In this document: positions 26,746-35,698 of the stretch, piece after piece
Layout of the letters: each line of letters opens with the position of its first letter
Position numbering within the stretch: position 1 is the stretch's first letter
Assembly: GCF_026013965.1 (NCBI RefSeq)
Contig: NZ_CP110341.1
Coordinates: forward strand, 1,426,001 to 1,490,000
Reading direction: 5' to 3'
From: Brevibacterium sp. JSBI002
GTDB lineage: Bacteria; Actinomycetota; Actinomycetes; Actinomycetales; Brevibacteriaceae
Length of the DNA: 64,000 nucleotides
Made by a program: the position numbers and the translations under genes
Notes under the pieces: model-generated
Seen by the model: only the letters and a program-made list of their open reading frames with translations
Database searches by the model: none
What the model was told of the DNA's origin: nothing

Positions 26746-28863
26746 ATGCAGAAGAAACTCGTGCAGAGTTCGCTGGCGCTGGCGGCAGCGACAGCACTCG
26801 GCCTCGGCGGAGCGTTGGTCTCCGGCCCGGCAATGGCGGACACGGCAGACCTCACCCAGGTGACTGCTCAGAAGGCTGCTAAGTCCATTTCCGTAGTCAA
26901 TGCCTTTGGTTTCGACAACGGCACGCTTCACCTCGGCGTCGAAGACGAAGCGGATGTAGATGCCGCGGAAATCGAGAAGCTCCAGAAGAAGTACGGCGCC
27001 GACAATGTTGTCGTCTCGGCTGGATTCCCTGAGGTCAAGGCCCACGCTAAGAATGATCTGGTCGGCGGCGCAGGCTACCTGTTGAAGTCCCCCAGCACCG
27101 GCGGAACCGGTGCCTGCTCGACCGGCTTCTCCGGTTGGGACGATAGCGGCAAGCCCGTCGTACTGACTGCAGGCCACTGTGCTGAAGATACCTCCGAAGC
27201 CGGAGAGGATCTCGGTTCGAACTCGGTCGTCGACACCGAGCGTCCCAGCACTGCGCCCGCAGCTGAAGGTGAGGGCGGAGAACCCGCGGGAATCGGGTCC
27301 ATCGGCTCGTGGGGCTACAACAAGTACGGCAGCCCAGTGGACCCCGGTGAGACCGAGGGCGCTGAAGGCGATATCGACTTCGCCGTCATCAACGTCGACG
27401 AATCGAAGTACAACGTCAAGACCGGAGTGACCGACTGGTCTTCCGCCGCTGACGACGACCTTGCTGCAAAGCTCGCCACCGACATCACTAAGGTCGGAGC
27501 CCACACAGAAGGATCCGTGCAGAAGGCCGGTCGCACGACCGGACTGACTGAGGGTCAGGTCATCCCGCGTGAACAAGCACCCTTCGATTACATGTCCGTC
27601 AGCGGCCGTTGGGTGCATGGCTTCGCAGTTGAGTCGTCTATGAGCGACCCGTTCTCCGCGCCGGGTGACTCCGGAGGTGGAGTCTTCCAGGGAGACACCG
27701 CAGTTGGTGTGATCTCCGGCGGTGGACCTGCTGAGTGGGACGACGGCACCCCGTTCCAGCTGGGTTGGGTTGCTGACCTCGATCACTCCCTCGAACAGTC
27801 CGGTGTGAAGTTCAACCTCGAAAAGCCGGGCGAAGAACCTCCGGGCGATGACGAAGCAGAAGCTGATGCCTCGGCTGCTGCCGACGGTGAGGACGCGGAT
27901 GCTTCGTCCGCCGCAGAAGGCGACGACGCAAACGCTTCGTCCGCCGCAGAAGGCGACGACGCTGAAGCCTCGGCCGATGCCGACGGAGCGGAAGCAGACG
28001 CTTCCACTGCCGCAGACGGCAAGGATGACGAAGCCGATTCCGACGCTGACGGTGATGAAAAGCCTGAAGCTCCCCAGGTAGACGACCAGACCGTCTCTGA
28101 AGGCGGAAACATCACCGGCAAAGCTGCTCCGAACGCTGAAGTGAACCTGACCTGGAAGGCCGCTGGCGATGCCCAGGCGGGTTCCGCTCAGGCTGCACCT
28201 GCTGAGGGCAGCGTCACGCTCAAGACCGATGCTGACGGAAACTTCTCCACCGAGGCTCCTGGTGAGGCTGGCGAATACGCCTACTCCGCCACGGTTACCG
28301 CTAACGGCCAGACCTCGGAGGCCACCAACTTCACGGTGACTGTCCAGGCTGCCGAGGCCGAGCGCAACCTGACCGTCGAGCCGAAGGAGATCTCCGCTTC
28401 GGACTTCGTGAAGGAAGACAAGGGCGTTCAGATCACCGCTGAAGGCTTCGAAGAGGGCGAGAACGTCACCCTCGAAGTCGTTGCCGGTCCTGACAACGTC
28501 GAGGGCATCACCCTCGAAGAGACCGCTAACGCTGACGGAGTCGTCGGATTCTCGATCTACGGCACCAGCGCCTCGAACCCCGAGGCCTACCTCGGCAAGT
28601 ACGACCTCGAGGTCACCGGCGCCAATGACACCGCAGACGAAGATGCCCTCACCGGCTCCTTCCAGGTTGTTGCCGATGAAGATGGCAACGGCGGCGGCGA
28701 CGATGGTGACGACAACGGCAACGATGATGGAAACGGTGACGGCGGCGGATCTGATCTGCCTCGCACCGGTGCCGAGCTGACCGGCCTGGCTGCCGGAGCC
28801 GGACTGCTCCTCGTCGGTGGAGCCGCTGTTGTTCTGACCATGCGTCGCAAGAAGAACAACTGA
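26746..28863 (+). CDS. LPXTG-anchored trypsin-like serine protease, copy 2
   Basis: Paralogue of the preceding protease, 705 residues, with the same opening MQKKLVQSSLA and the same order of parts. The triad is His144 in LTAGHC, Asp211 in GDIDFAV and Ser309 in PGDSGGG. Between protease domain and first sandwich module it carries an extra acidic Ala/Asp/Glu/Ser repeat region (about 370-445), including an exact 33-bp tandem unit, which explains most of the length difference. LPRTG is at 671-675, followed by a helix and basic tail. The N-terminal propeptide-like region has diverged most, while the anchor is nearly identical, suggesting gene conversion or strong constraint there. Confidence 0.88.
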   Translation: MQKKLVQSSLALAAATALGLGGALVSGPAMADTADLTQVTAQKAAKSISVVNAFGFDNGTLHLGVEDEADVDAAEIEKLQKKYGADNVVVSAGFPEVKAHAKNDLVGGAGYLLKSPSTGGTGACSTGFSGWDDSGKPVVLTAGHCAEDTSEAGEDLGSNSVVDTERPSTAPAAEGEGGEPAGIGSIGSWGYNKYGSPVDPGETEGAEGDIDFAVINVDESKYNVKTGVTDWSSAADDDLAAKLATDITKVGAHTEGSVQKAGRTTGLTEGQVIPREQAPFDYMSVSGRWVHGFAVESSMSDPFSAPGDSGGGVFQGDTAVGVISGGGPAEWDDGTPFQLGWVADLDHSLEQSGVKFNLEKPGEEPPGDDEAEADASAAADGEDADASSAAEGDDANASSAAEGDDAEASADADGAEADASTAADGKDDEADSDADGDEKPEAPQVDDQTVSEGGNITGKAAPNAEVNLTWKAAGDAQAGSAQAAPAEGSVTLKTDADGNFSTEAPGEAGEYAYSATVTANGQTSEATNFTVTVQAAEAERNLTVEPKEISASDFVKEDKGVQITAEGFEEGENVTLEVVAGPDNVEGITLEETANADGVVGFSIYGTSASNPEAYLGKYDLEVTGANDTADEDALTGSFQVVADEDGNGGGDDGDDNGNDDGNGDGGGSDLPRTGAELTGLAAGAGLLLVGGAAVVLTMRRKKNN
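27901..27966 (+). repeat. 33-bp tandem repeat in protease copy 2
   Basis: Units 27901-27933 and 27934-27966 are identical over their first 29 bases. They encode an acidic ASSAAEGDD-type unit in the stalk and keep the frame, so copy-number changes would only alter stalk length. Confidence 0.85.
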
Positions 28864-28899
28864 AACATACTCAGACAGTCTCTCGCTGACTGAATAAGT

Positions 28900-28935
28900 G
28901 AAGGTGCCCTTGACCGTGAGGTCTGGGGCACCTTC
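28900..28935 (+). terminator. Hairpin terminator after protease copy 2
   Basis: GAAGGTGCCC (28900-28909) pairs with GGGCACCTTC (28926-28935), and an inner GACC/GGTC extends the stem. It separates the protease from the small gene at 28974. Confidence 0.75.
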
Positions 28936-28973
28936 CTTATCCTCGGACGATGGAGCGACAAAGGAGTACAGAC

Positions 28974-29189
28974 ATGAGCCTTGAAGACGATCCATTCGAC
29001 TACCAAGTCACCAAATCCGGGGTCCTCCTCATTCGCCGAGGCGGCCGAACCGTCATGCAGCTCGGCGGGAGAAGGGCCGGCGCACTCATCCCCAAACTCG
29101 GCCGAGATGACGACACCGATCAGCAGCTGTTGGCCCGGGCGACAGGAAACTACCGACACGGCAACAAACGGCCGCCTGGACGACACTGA
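28974..29189 (+). CDS. Small conserved actinobacterial protein (71 aa)
   Basis: A 71-residue basic protein with a clear ribosome site (AAGGAG, 28961-28966) 7 bases before the ATG. The sequence has two recognisable halves: FDYQVTKSGVLLIRRGGR, then a QQLLARATGNYRHGN tail that I recall from short uncharacterised actinobacterial proteins. No signal peptide or membrane segment. Function is unknown. It lies between a protease terminator and a thioesterase gene. Confidence 0.72.
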   Translation: MSLEDDPFDYQVTKSGVLLIRRGGRTVMQLGGRRAGALIPKLGRDDDTDQQLLARATGNYRHGNKRPPGRH

Positions 29190-29218
29190 ATCTGGCTGGA
29201 CGTTCGATCAGCTGTTGG

Positions 29219-29224
29219 TACTGT
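29219..29224 (+). promoter_or_regulatory. -10 element of the thioesterase gene
   Basis: TACTGT, 7 bases before the ATG at 29232, with no Shine-Dalgarno between them. Confidence 0.45.
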
Positions 29225-29231
29225 ATGTGAT

Positions 29232-30050
29232 ATGAGTCAAACGACCGTCAGTGAGTTTTCACAGGCCACCGCAGTCACCCGTCAAGGCGACCACAGCTTC
29301 ACCGCCGAGCTCGACGCCGGCTGGAAAGTCGCCGGAGCCGTGAATGGAGGCTACCTCCTCGGAGTCGCCGGACAAGCCCTGCGGGCCGTCAACCCGAGCA
29401 CCCCGGACCCCCTCGTCATCTCCACCTTCTATCTCGGACCGAGCAGAGAAGGTCCGGTCGACATCACCACGCGCACACTGCGCGAAGGCCGATCGACGGC
29501 GAGCTACGGCATCGAGCTCTCCCAGAACGGGGCACCCACGATCTCGGCGATGGCCACGATGGGCAACCTCGGCGAGCTTCCCGACGATGTCGGCACGACA
29601 GCCACGCCGCCCCAGCTGCCCCCACCGGAAGAATGCGTCGGTGTCGCCGAAGCCAGCGAGGACTTCAAGAAGGCGGCACCGCTCATCGAACGGTTCGATA
29701 TGCGCCTCGACCCGGCCACCGCACGATTCGCGGTCGGCAAACCCAGTGGTCGTGGAGTGTTGCAAGGCTGGATTCGGTTCATCGACGGTACCGACCCGGA
29801 TCCGCTGTCATTGCTGACTTTCCTCGACTCGTTCCCGCCGGTGATGTTCGACCTCGGTCGCTTCAACTGGGCACCGACGATGGAACTGACCGCACACGTC
29901 CGCGCCCTGCCCGCTCCCGGCTGGATCAGCGCACGACTGTCCACTCGGAACATTGCCGGCGGCATGTTCGAAGAGGACTGCGAACTGTGGGACTCGGCCG
30001 GCCGCCTCGTCGCTCAGTCGCGGCAGTTGGCGCGCCAACCCCGCGGTTGA
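29232..30050 (+). CDS. Acyl-CoA thioesterase-like protein (double hotdog, TesB-like)
   Basis: A 272-residue protein of the TesB-like double-hotdog fold. The first hotdog shows GWKVAGAVNGGYLLGVAG, then STFYLGPSREGPVDI and REGRSTASYGIEL. The second includes FLDSFPPVMFDLG, MELTAHVRALPAPGWI and CELWDSAGRLVAQSRQLA, which matches the C-terminal strand of acyl-CoA thioesterases. It probably hydrolyses an acyl-CoA; chain length is unknown. Monocistronic. Confidence 0.82.
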   Translation: MSQTTVSEFSQATAVTRQGDHSFTAELDAGWKVAGAVNGGYLLGVAGQALRAVNPSTPDPLVISTFYLGPSREGPVDITTRTLREGRSTASYGIELSQNGAPTISAMATMGNLGELPDDVGTTATPPQLPPPEECVGVAEASEDFKKAAPLIERFDMRLDPATARFAVGKPSGRGVLQGWIRFIDGTDPDPLSLLTFLDSFPPVMFDLGRFNWAPTMELTAHVRALPAPGWISARLSTRNIAGGMFEEDCELWDSAGRLVAQSRQLARQPRG

Positions 30051-30157
30051 CGTGACGATGACGGCGGATAACCGACGATGACGCCTTCGATGTGCCATGT
30101 CGGTGGGGTGCTCTAGAGTCGGGTCAACACCTATCCGACTGGGAAAGGAGCGCGCTC

Positions 30158-30529
30158 ATGGCGTCGCTGGCATCTTTGAGCATCACCTTCGACTGCCTCG
30201 ATGTGGAAGCACAATCGATCTTCTGGGCAGACCTCCTCGGTGCCGACATCGATCCCGGCGCCAACGAGTTCGTTGCGAGCATCGGGGGAGTTCACAACAG
30301 CGAGTCACCGACCCCGGGAATGCTTTTCCTCAAGGTCGACGAACGGGCAGAGGGGAAGAACCCGCTGCACATCGACCTCGACGATCCGGACTATCCGGCG
30401 GACGTCGACCGCGCGGTCTCCTTGGGCGCACAGAAGCTCGCGTCTTTCGACGAGTATGGGATCGAATGGACGACTCTGAAGGATCCCGAAGGAAATCTCT
30501 TCGACATCGGTCGGCGAAAACTAGACTGA
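30158..30529 (+). CDS. VOC (glyoxalase/bleomycin-resistance fold) family protein
   Basis: A 123-residue protein with the paired beta-alpha-beta-beta-beta modules of the VOC superfamily: FDCLDVEAQSIFWADLLGA at the start and TTLKDPEGNLFDIGRR at the end are typical, along with LHIDLDDPDYPADVDRAVSL. The ATG at 30158 has AAGGAG 7 bases upstream. Members range from antibiotic-binding proteins to dioxygenases, so no activity is assigned. Confidence 0.82.
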   Translation: MASLASLSITFDCLDVEAQSIFWADLLGADIDPGANEFVASIGGVHNSESPTPGMLFLKVDERAEGKNPLHIDLDDPDYPADVDRAVSLGAQKLASFDEYGIEWTTLKDPEGNLFDIGRRKLD

Positions 30530-30584
30530 ACCTCATACACCTGGTTCGAACATCAGGCCGTCTGCATGATCAGAGAGGCTCAGC

Positions 30585-30710
30585 ATGACCCTGCCATTGA
30601 CCGATCCGAGCAATTCCCCGAACGAACGACGAGGGCTCGAAGAGTACACGCGGCACACCGGGCATGCGGACATCTTGCGCGAGGACATCGATGGTGAGAT
30701 CGGCGACTGA
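30585..30710 (+). pseudogene. Remnant of a DinB/DUF664-family gene
   Basis: A 41-codon frame whose second half (GLEEYTRHTGHADILREDID) matches the C-terminal helix of DinB-like DUF664 proteins, where a metal-binding HM.EE.ARH.GH.D.lRE pattern is usual. Here the leading HM is gone, and the first 17 codons resemble nothing in the family. The rest of the roughly 160-residue protein is missing on both sides. It looks like a deletion remnant rather than a working gene. Confidence 0.65.
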
Positions 30711-30741
30711 GTCGTGGGCACTGTGCAGAGGGCGGATCAAA

Positions 30742-30747
30742 TAGGCT
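30742..30747 (+). promoter_or_regulatory. -10 element of the DUF368 gene
   Basis: TAGGCT, 7 bases before the ATG at 30755. A GGGAGG stretch sits directly against the ATG, too close for a normal ribosome site, so a leaderless message is likelier. Confidence 0.45.
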
Positions 30748-30754
30748 GGGAGGT

Positions 30755-31762
30755 ATGACGAACATCCCATCGACCGGAACCGACACTGCGCCGAAACGAT
30801 CCAAAGCACTCCTGCCGCTCGACCTGATCCGCGGATTCCTCATCGGCAGCGCCGAACTCGTCCCCGGGGTCTCCGGCGGAACCATTGCCTTGGTCACCGG
30901 AGTCTACGACCAGCTGATCGATTCCGCAGCGCACGTCGTTGCCGCGGCGAAGACCTTGGTGACCGGCCCCAAGCGTGTCAGCGGAGCACTGGCAGAACTG
31001 CGGCGCACCGACTGGTTCCTCGTCATCCCGGTTCTGTTGGGGATGGCCATGGCCGTATTCACCATCGCCGGTGTCCTGGAATCCTTCGTCACCGGCAATC
31101 CCGAACTCTCCCGCGGACTGTTCTTCGGCCTCGTCGCCGCCAGCATTGCGGTGCCGTTGCGCATGTTGCCGGCCCGCTCCTCGCGGCAACCGGCTCTCCT
31201 CGGCGTTCTGGCCTTCATTGTCGCTGCCGCTCTCGCATTCTTGATGACGAGTCTGGCCGGCGGGGCAGATGTGGAGAACCCACCGCTCATCGCCGTCTTC
31301 TTCGTCGCCTCGATCGCCGTCTGCGCACTTGTGGTTCCAGGAGTGTCCGGATCATTCTTCCTGTTGGCAGTCGGCATGTACTCGACCACACTGAGCGCCG
31401 TCGATTCACGTGATTTCGGGTATCTCGGAATCTTCCTGCTCGGCGCAGTCCTCGGCCTAGCGGTCTTCGTCAACATTCTCAAATACTTCCTGCACAATCA
31501 CCGGTGGTGGACACTGATCGTCATGGCAGGGCTGATGTTCGGTTCCCTCCGCGCGCTCTGGCCGTGGCAGTCTTCTGCCGAGGTGGGCGCCGACGGCGAA
31601 GAGCACGGAGCGGGCGGCCTGCTGGCCCCTGTCGATCCGGTACTCGGTCCGATCCTGCTTGCGGTCCTCGGCGCGGCGGTTGTCGTCATCCTCATCGTCG
31701 TCGAGGCGAAATCTGCGTCTGCGAAGGGTGAGGCAGGTGGAGCCGATTCCACCACAGCGTGA
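30755..31762 (+). CDS. DUF368 membrane protein, probable polyprenyl-phosphate transporter (PopT-like)
   Basis: Polytopic membrane protein of 335 residues with about eight helices. The repeated family motif is visible twice: ELVPGVSGGTIALVTGVYD near residue 34 and LVVPGVSGSFFLLAVGMYS near residue 195, indicating an internal duplication with inverted symmetry. DUF368 proteins have been reported to return undecaprenyl phosphate across the membrane for wall synthesis. A His/Ala/Gly linker precedes the final helix. Monocistronic. The DedA fusion at 6887 belongs to the other family with this proposed role. Confidence 0.85.
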   Translation: MTNIPSTGTDTAPKRSKALLPLDLIRGFLIGSAELVPGVSGGTIALVTGVYDQLIDSAAHVVAAAKTLVTGPKRVSGALAELRRTDWFLVIPVLLGMAMAVFTIAGVLESFVTGNPELSRGLFFGLVAASIAVPLRMLPARSSRQPALLGVLAFIVAAALAFLMTSLAGGADVENPPLIAVFFVASIAVCALVVPGVSGSFFLLAVGMYSTTLSAVDSRDFGYLGIFLLGAVLGLAVFVNILKYFLHNHRWWTLIVMAGLMFGSLRALWPWQSSAEVGADGEEHGAGGLLAPVDPVLGPILLAVLGAAVVVILIVVEAKSASAKGEAGGADSTTA

Positions 31763-31877
31763 ACGCAAGAGAGTTTGTGCAAATTTCTCTCAAGATCCAT
31801 TCAGAAAACGATCAGCGCCCACTAGGGTAAGAGAGTTGGTTCACTTTCATCCTCTTTGACCAGTTCTCTGGAGACTC

Positions 31878-34092
31878 ATGCGTCTGCGCACCCTGTCCTC
31901 GTCCACACTCGCCCTCGCTCTCATCGTCACCGGCCCCGCGGCCGCCTCCGCGACTGGCCTCGGCAGTGCCGACGCCCCCGCCGACTCTCAGGCGGCGACA
32001 ACCGGAGAACTGACTCTGTTGGCGACGACTGACGTTCACGGCAACGTACTCAACTGGGACTACTTCGCGAACAAGCCCTACCCGGCAGGGGAGGAGCTGG
32101 GCATGTCCCGAGCCTCGACTCTCATCAACGGAGTGCGTGAGGACAGGAGTGCGTGAGGACAAAGGTGCCGATTCCGTGCTCCTCGTCGACAACGGTGACA
32201 CGATCCAAGGCAATCCATTGGCCTACTACTTCGCCAAACAGGAGCCGATCACGACGAGCGGCCAAACCCACCCACTGGCCAAGACCTACAACCACCTGGG
32301 ATACGACGCACAGGTCGTCGGCAACCACGAATTCAACTACGGCCTCGATCTGCTGGCCACCTACCGTGACCAGGTCGACTTTCCACTGCTCGGGGCCAAC
32401 GTCATCGACGACGCCGACGGACAGTCCCATTTGGACCCTTATGCGATGGTGGAGAAGCAGGTCGATGGTGAGACGATCACCGTCGGTGTTCTCGGAGTGA
32501 CCACTCCCGGCAGCCGCATCTGGGACAAGAACAACCTGTCCGGGAAGGTGCACTTCGACGATCCGGTCGAAACAGCTCAGAAGTATGTGCCCGAGATGAA
32601 ACAGAAGGGCGCAGACGTCATCGTCGTACTGTCCCACTCTGGCAAAGATCCGAAGGGACAGAGCTGGGATCCGGACCAGCTGCAGGAGAACGTCAGCACC
32701 TCGGTAGCGAAAGTGCCCGGAGTTGATGTCCTCGTCGCCGGCCATACTCATCAGAACGAACCCAGTCAGGTCGTGACCCGTGACGACGGCACCGAGGTGC
32801 TCATCACCCAACCGAACTATTGGGCACGGTCGGTATCCGAGGTGGGACTGCCGATCAATCTTGACACCCACCACGTGGACTGGGGCGAGGCCGCGCCGCA
32901 CGCTGACGCTCTTGCCACCCAGGGGGAGGTCGCTGAGGACCAGGAGATCAAAGACCTTGTCGATGAGCAGCACCAGACCACGATCGACTACGTGAACACG
33001 AAGATCGGATCGGTCACCGAAACACTGTCGGCGAAGACCTCCTACTATGAAGACACGGCCATCCTCGACTTCATCTCCCACGTCCAAATCGAGACGATTG
33101 AAGAAGGACTGAAGGGAACGGACTATGCCGATCTTCCCGTGATCTCGCAGGCATCACCCTTCAGCCGCACCGCAGAGTTCCCCGCCGGCGACATCACGAT
33201 CCGAGATGTGGCCGGACTCTACGTCTACGACAACACTCTTGCCGGAGTCGAGATCAACGGCGCTCAGCTGCGCGACTACCTCGAATTCTCGGCACGCTAT
33301 TTCAAACAGACCGAGGAAGGCGCTGAATTCGACCCGGTCGACGGCACGAACGCGATCGACGAAGTTTCGGAATCTCCGATCCCGGACTACAACTACGACG
33401 CTCTGGCCGGAATCGACTACGACATCAATGTCTCCAAACCGACCGGGAAGAGGATCGAAAACCTCACGCAGGCTGACGGCAGCGAAATCGGAGACGATGA
33501 CCGGTTCATCCTCGCCATCAACAACTATCGTCAGTCCGGTGGCGGCGGCTACCCGGTCGACGGACTCAAAGAGGTCTACAACGAACAGGTCGAGGTTCGT
33601 CAGGCACTTATCGACTGGGCGGAAGAGAAGCAGATCGTCGACCCCGCCGATTTCTTCGACGAGAACTGGCAGGTCGTCACCAGCAGCCGTGCACCGGGCG
33701 GAGACGATGACGATTCCGGCGACAGCGAGGATTCTGACAGCTCCGGCGAAGCCACTGCCGAGGCAGGCTCGAATGCGTCCACTGGAGCCGAGTCCGATGC
33801 CGGTGGGTCCTCCGACGGCGCGGGTTCCGGGAGCTCCGGAAGCGCTGACGGGGAGGACAATGCCGGAGAATCAACATCCGCGAACGACGGCTCGACGAAC
33901 AGTGCATCGGACGGCCATGCTGAAGGCGGCGGCGCTGACGGTCGTGAAGCTGACGGTTCGGCAACCGGCGCAGGCGGCGGGGCCGACCTGCCGCGGACCG
34001 GCCTCGAACTTGCCACAAGCATCGGTATCGCTGCTGCGGTCATCGCACTCGGTTCGGCACTCGTGGTCGTCTCACGCCGCCGTCGTCGTTGA
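31878..34092 (+). pseudogene. LPXTG-anchored 5'-nucleotidase/cyclic phosphodiesterase, frameshifted by a 16-bp tandem duplication
   Basis: A secreted UshA-type nucleotidase broken into two frames. Bases 31878-32156 encode a signal peptide (about 25 residues) and the first metal motif TTDVHGN, then stop. The second frame, readable to 34092, resumes with DSVLLVDNGDTIQGN and continues through GNHEFNYG, VLSHSG, AGHTHQ, the C-terminal 5'-nucleotidase domain, a Ser/Gly/Asp linker and LPRTG with a hydrophobic helix and Arg tail. The break coincides with two exact 16-bp copies (32130-32161); removing one restores INGVREDKGADSVLLVDNGD without a gap. A downstream GTG at 32137 could start the second frame, but that product would lack export signal and first metal ligands. 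It is either a recent null mutation or a reversible switch. Confidence 0.9.
32130..32161 (+). repeat. Exact 16-bp tandem duplication causing the frameshift
   Basis: Copies 32130-32145 and 32146-32161 are identical. Sixteen is not a multiple of three, so the extra copy shifts the frame; losing one copy by slippage would restore the nucleotidase. Confidence 0.95.
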
Positions 34093-34231
34093 GCAGCAGT
34101 CGGCCATCTGTGGGATTCATATATCCGAGGGCCGCCGAAAGTCCGGTCCATGTTCGTCGCGTTCCCCTCAGCACCGTCTCACGTAGAGTGAGGGTGACAG
34201 CAGTCAGCTCTGAAGAAGGAGAGAGTCAAGC

Positions 34232-34765
34232 ATGGCCAACACAGCATTCCAGGGATCTCCGGTGAAGACCGTCGGCGAACTGCCAGCCAAGGGAGAGCAG
34301 TCCCCAGCTTTCAGCCTCGTCGGCAGCGACCTCGGTGATGTGAACTCACAGGACTACTCGGGCAAGCGCGTCGTGCTCAACATCTTCCCCAGCCTCGATA
34401 CGGGCGTGTGCGCCGCCTCGGTGCGCAAGTTCAACGAACTCGCCGCCGGCCTGGAGAACACCACCGTTCTCTGCGTGTCCAACGACCTTCCGTTCGCTCA
34501 GGCCCGCTTCTGCGGCGCCGAGGGCATTGAGAACGTTGTGACGGCATCGGGATTCCGTAGCTCGTTCGGCAAAGACTTCGGCATGACTATGGTCGACGGC
34601 CCGCTCGCTGGTCTGCTCGCCCGGTCCGTTGTCGTCCTCGACGAGAAGGGCACCGTGACCTACACGCAGCTCGTTGACGAGATCACCACCGAACCCGACT
34701 ACGATTCGGCAATCGCAGCTCTGGGAGCCGGATCTTCTCCCGCGAGTCGAAGGTTCGACTCGTGA
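34232..34765 (+). CDS. tpx: Thiol peroxidase, atypical 2-Cys peroxiredoxin
   Basis: Reduces hydroperoxides using thioredoxin. The protein has 177 residues. Peroxidatic Cys60 lies in [12 protein letters not shown] with the conserved Thr57, and resolving Cys94 in ARFCGAEG, the Tpx arrangement. The family [16 protein letters not shown] segment follows. The C-terminus is about 10 residues longer than usual, ending in a Ser/Ala/Arg tail. AAGGAGA precedes the ATG by about 9 bases. A perfect hairpin terminator follows. Confidence 0.95.
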   Translation: MANTAFQGSPVKTVGELPAKGEQSPAFSLVGSDLGDVNSQDYSGKRVVLNIFPSLDTGVCAASVRKFNELAAGLENTTVLCVSNDLPFAQARFCGAEGIENVVTASGFRSSFGKDFGMTMVDGPLAGLLARSVVVLDEKGTVTYTQLVDEITTEPDYDSAIAALGAGSSPASRRFDS

Positions 34766-34771
34766 AGTACG

Positions 34772-34805
34772 AACCGGGTGGGACGCACACGCGTCCCACC
34801 CGGTT
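34772..34805. terminator. Strong hairpin terminator between tpx and the PIG-L gene
   Basis: Perfect 15-bp stem (34772-34786 with 34791-34805) around ACAC, followed by TGTTCT. It lies between convergent genes and probably serves both directions. Confidence 0.88.
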
Positions 34806-34879
34806 GTTCTGTATCAGCAGCGTGCCGGTCGAAGTGGTTCGGAGCACCGGCTGCTGACGAGGAGCAATTGCCGAAATGC

Positions 34880-35596
34880 TCACATACCGACGACGGTGAT
34901 CGGCAGGGCGTAGTCGACGCCGGCGAGTTCTCCACCGCTCGTGGTAATGCCGGGGATCATATCCTTCGGTGCCGGATGATCGCTGAGGGCGTCCAAATAG
35001 ACCTTGTGTGCCTCAAGCGATCGCACACCACGGTCGACGTGCGCAGCAGTGAGCACCACGGCGTGAGTGGGCTGGGCACCATTGATGAGCAGCCGATCTG
35101 CCTTCCACGCTTCAAGTCCCTCATCCTTGAGATCGGTGAAGACCCAGGGATTGTCCGCATCGCGAATAGCGTCGACGGTGGCAACTCCGGCGTGACGATG
35201 GTCGACATGATTGAGTCCCCACTGCACTTGGAGGTCGAAGGTCGTCACGACAACCGCATTCGGGCGGAACTCGCGGATCTTCCGCGCGATTGCCCGACGC
35301 AACTCGTGCGTGGGTTCCAGCAGACCATCCGGGAAGTCGAGGATCTCCAGATCGTCGACGCCGACGATATTGCACGCCCGACGCTGTTCCTCTGCGCGCA
35401 GCGGTGCCACTTCCTCCGGGCTCATGTTCCGGATTCCTGCTTCCCCTCGGGTGAGCAGAAGATAGGCGACTTCTTTGCCCTCATCGGTCCACTTCGACAC
35501 GGCTGCCGAACCCCCGTATTCCATATCGTCAGGGTGGGCGACCACGCAGAGCACACGGTTGATATCGGAGTCATCGAAAAGCGGGATCTCAGTCAT
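34880..35596 (-). CDS. PIG-L/LmbE-family deacetylase
   Basis: Zinc-dependent N-deacetylase fold, 238 residues. The metal motif AHPDD is at 20-24, with a second ligand in NHVDHRHAG (about 129-137), and the family loop LTRGEAG lies between. Members act on GlcNAc-containing small molecules, including MshB in mycothiol synthesis and Mca in detoxification. The short length (MshB is near 300) argues for another substrate. The ATG has TAGCCT exactly 6 bases upstream. Confidence 0.85.
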   Translation of the reverse strand: MTEIPLFDDSDINRVLCVVAHPDDMEYGGSAAVSKWTDEGKEVAYLLLTRGEAGIRNMSPEEVAPLRAEEQRRACNIVGVDDLEILDFPDGLLEPTHELRRAIARKIREFRPNAVVVTTFDLQVQWGLNHVDHRHAGVATVDAIRDADNPWVFTDLKDEGLEAWKADRLLINGAQPTHAVVLTAAHVDRGVRSLEAHKVYLDALSDHPAPKDMIPGITTSGGELAGVDYALPITVVGM

Positions 35597-35602
35597 GAGT
35601 CC

Positions 35603-35608
35603 AGGCTA
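35603..35608 (-). promoter_or_regulatory. -10 element of the PIG-L gene
   Basis: TAGCCT on the minus strand, exactly 6 bases before the ATG at 35596. Confidence 0.5.
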
Positions 35609-35698
35609 GGCGGCAGTTGACGCTTGCGCCAGAGACCGGGGACGACCAGATGATTGGGTACGATGTAGAGGACCCCACCGATCGAGTGAAGGCAGACG

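Noticed and set aside
24377..28995. Very long open frames on the strand opposite the two protease genes
   Set aside because: They mirror the proteases codon for codon, arise from GC-rich codon usage, and translate to Val/Gly/Leu-rich sequence with no domain or ribosome site.
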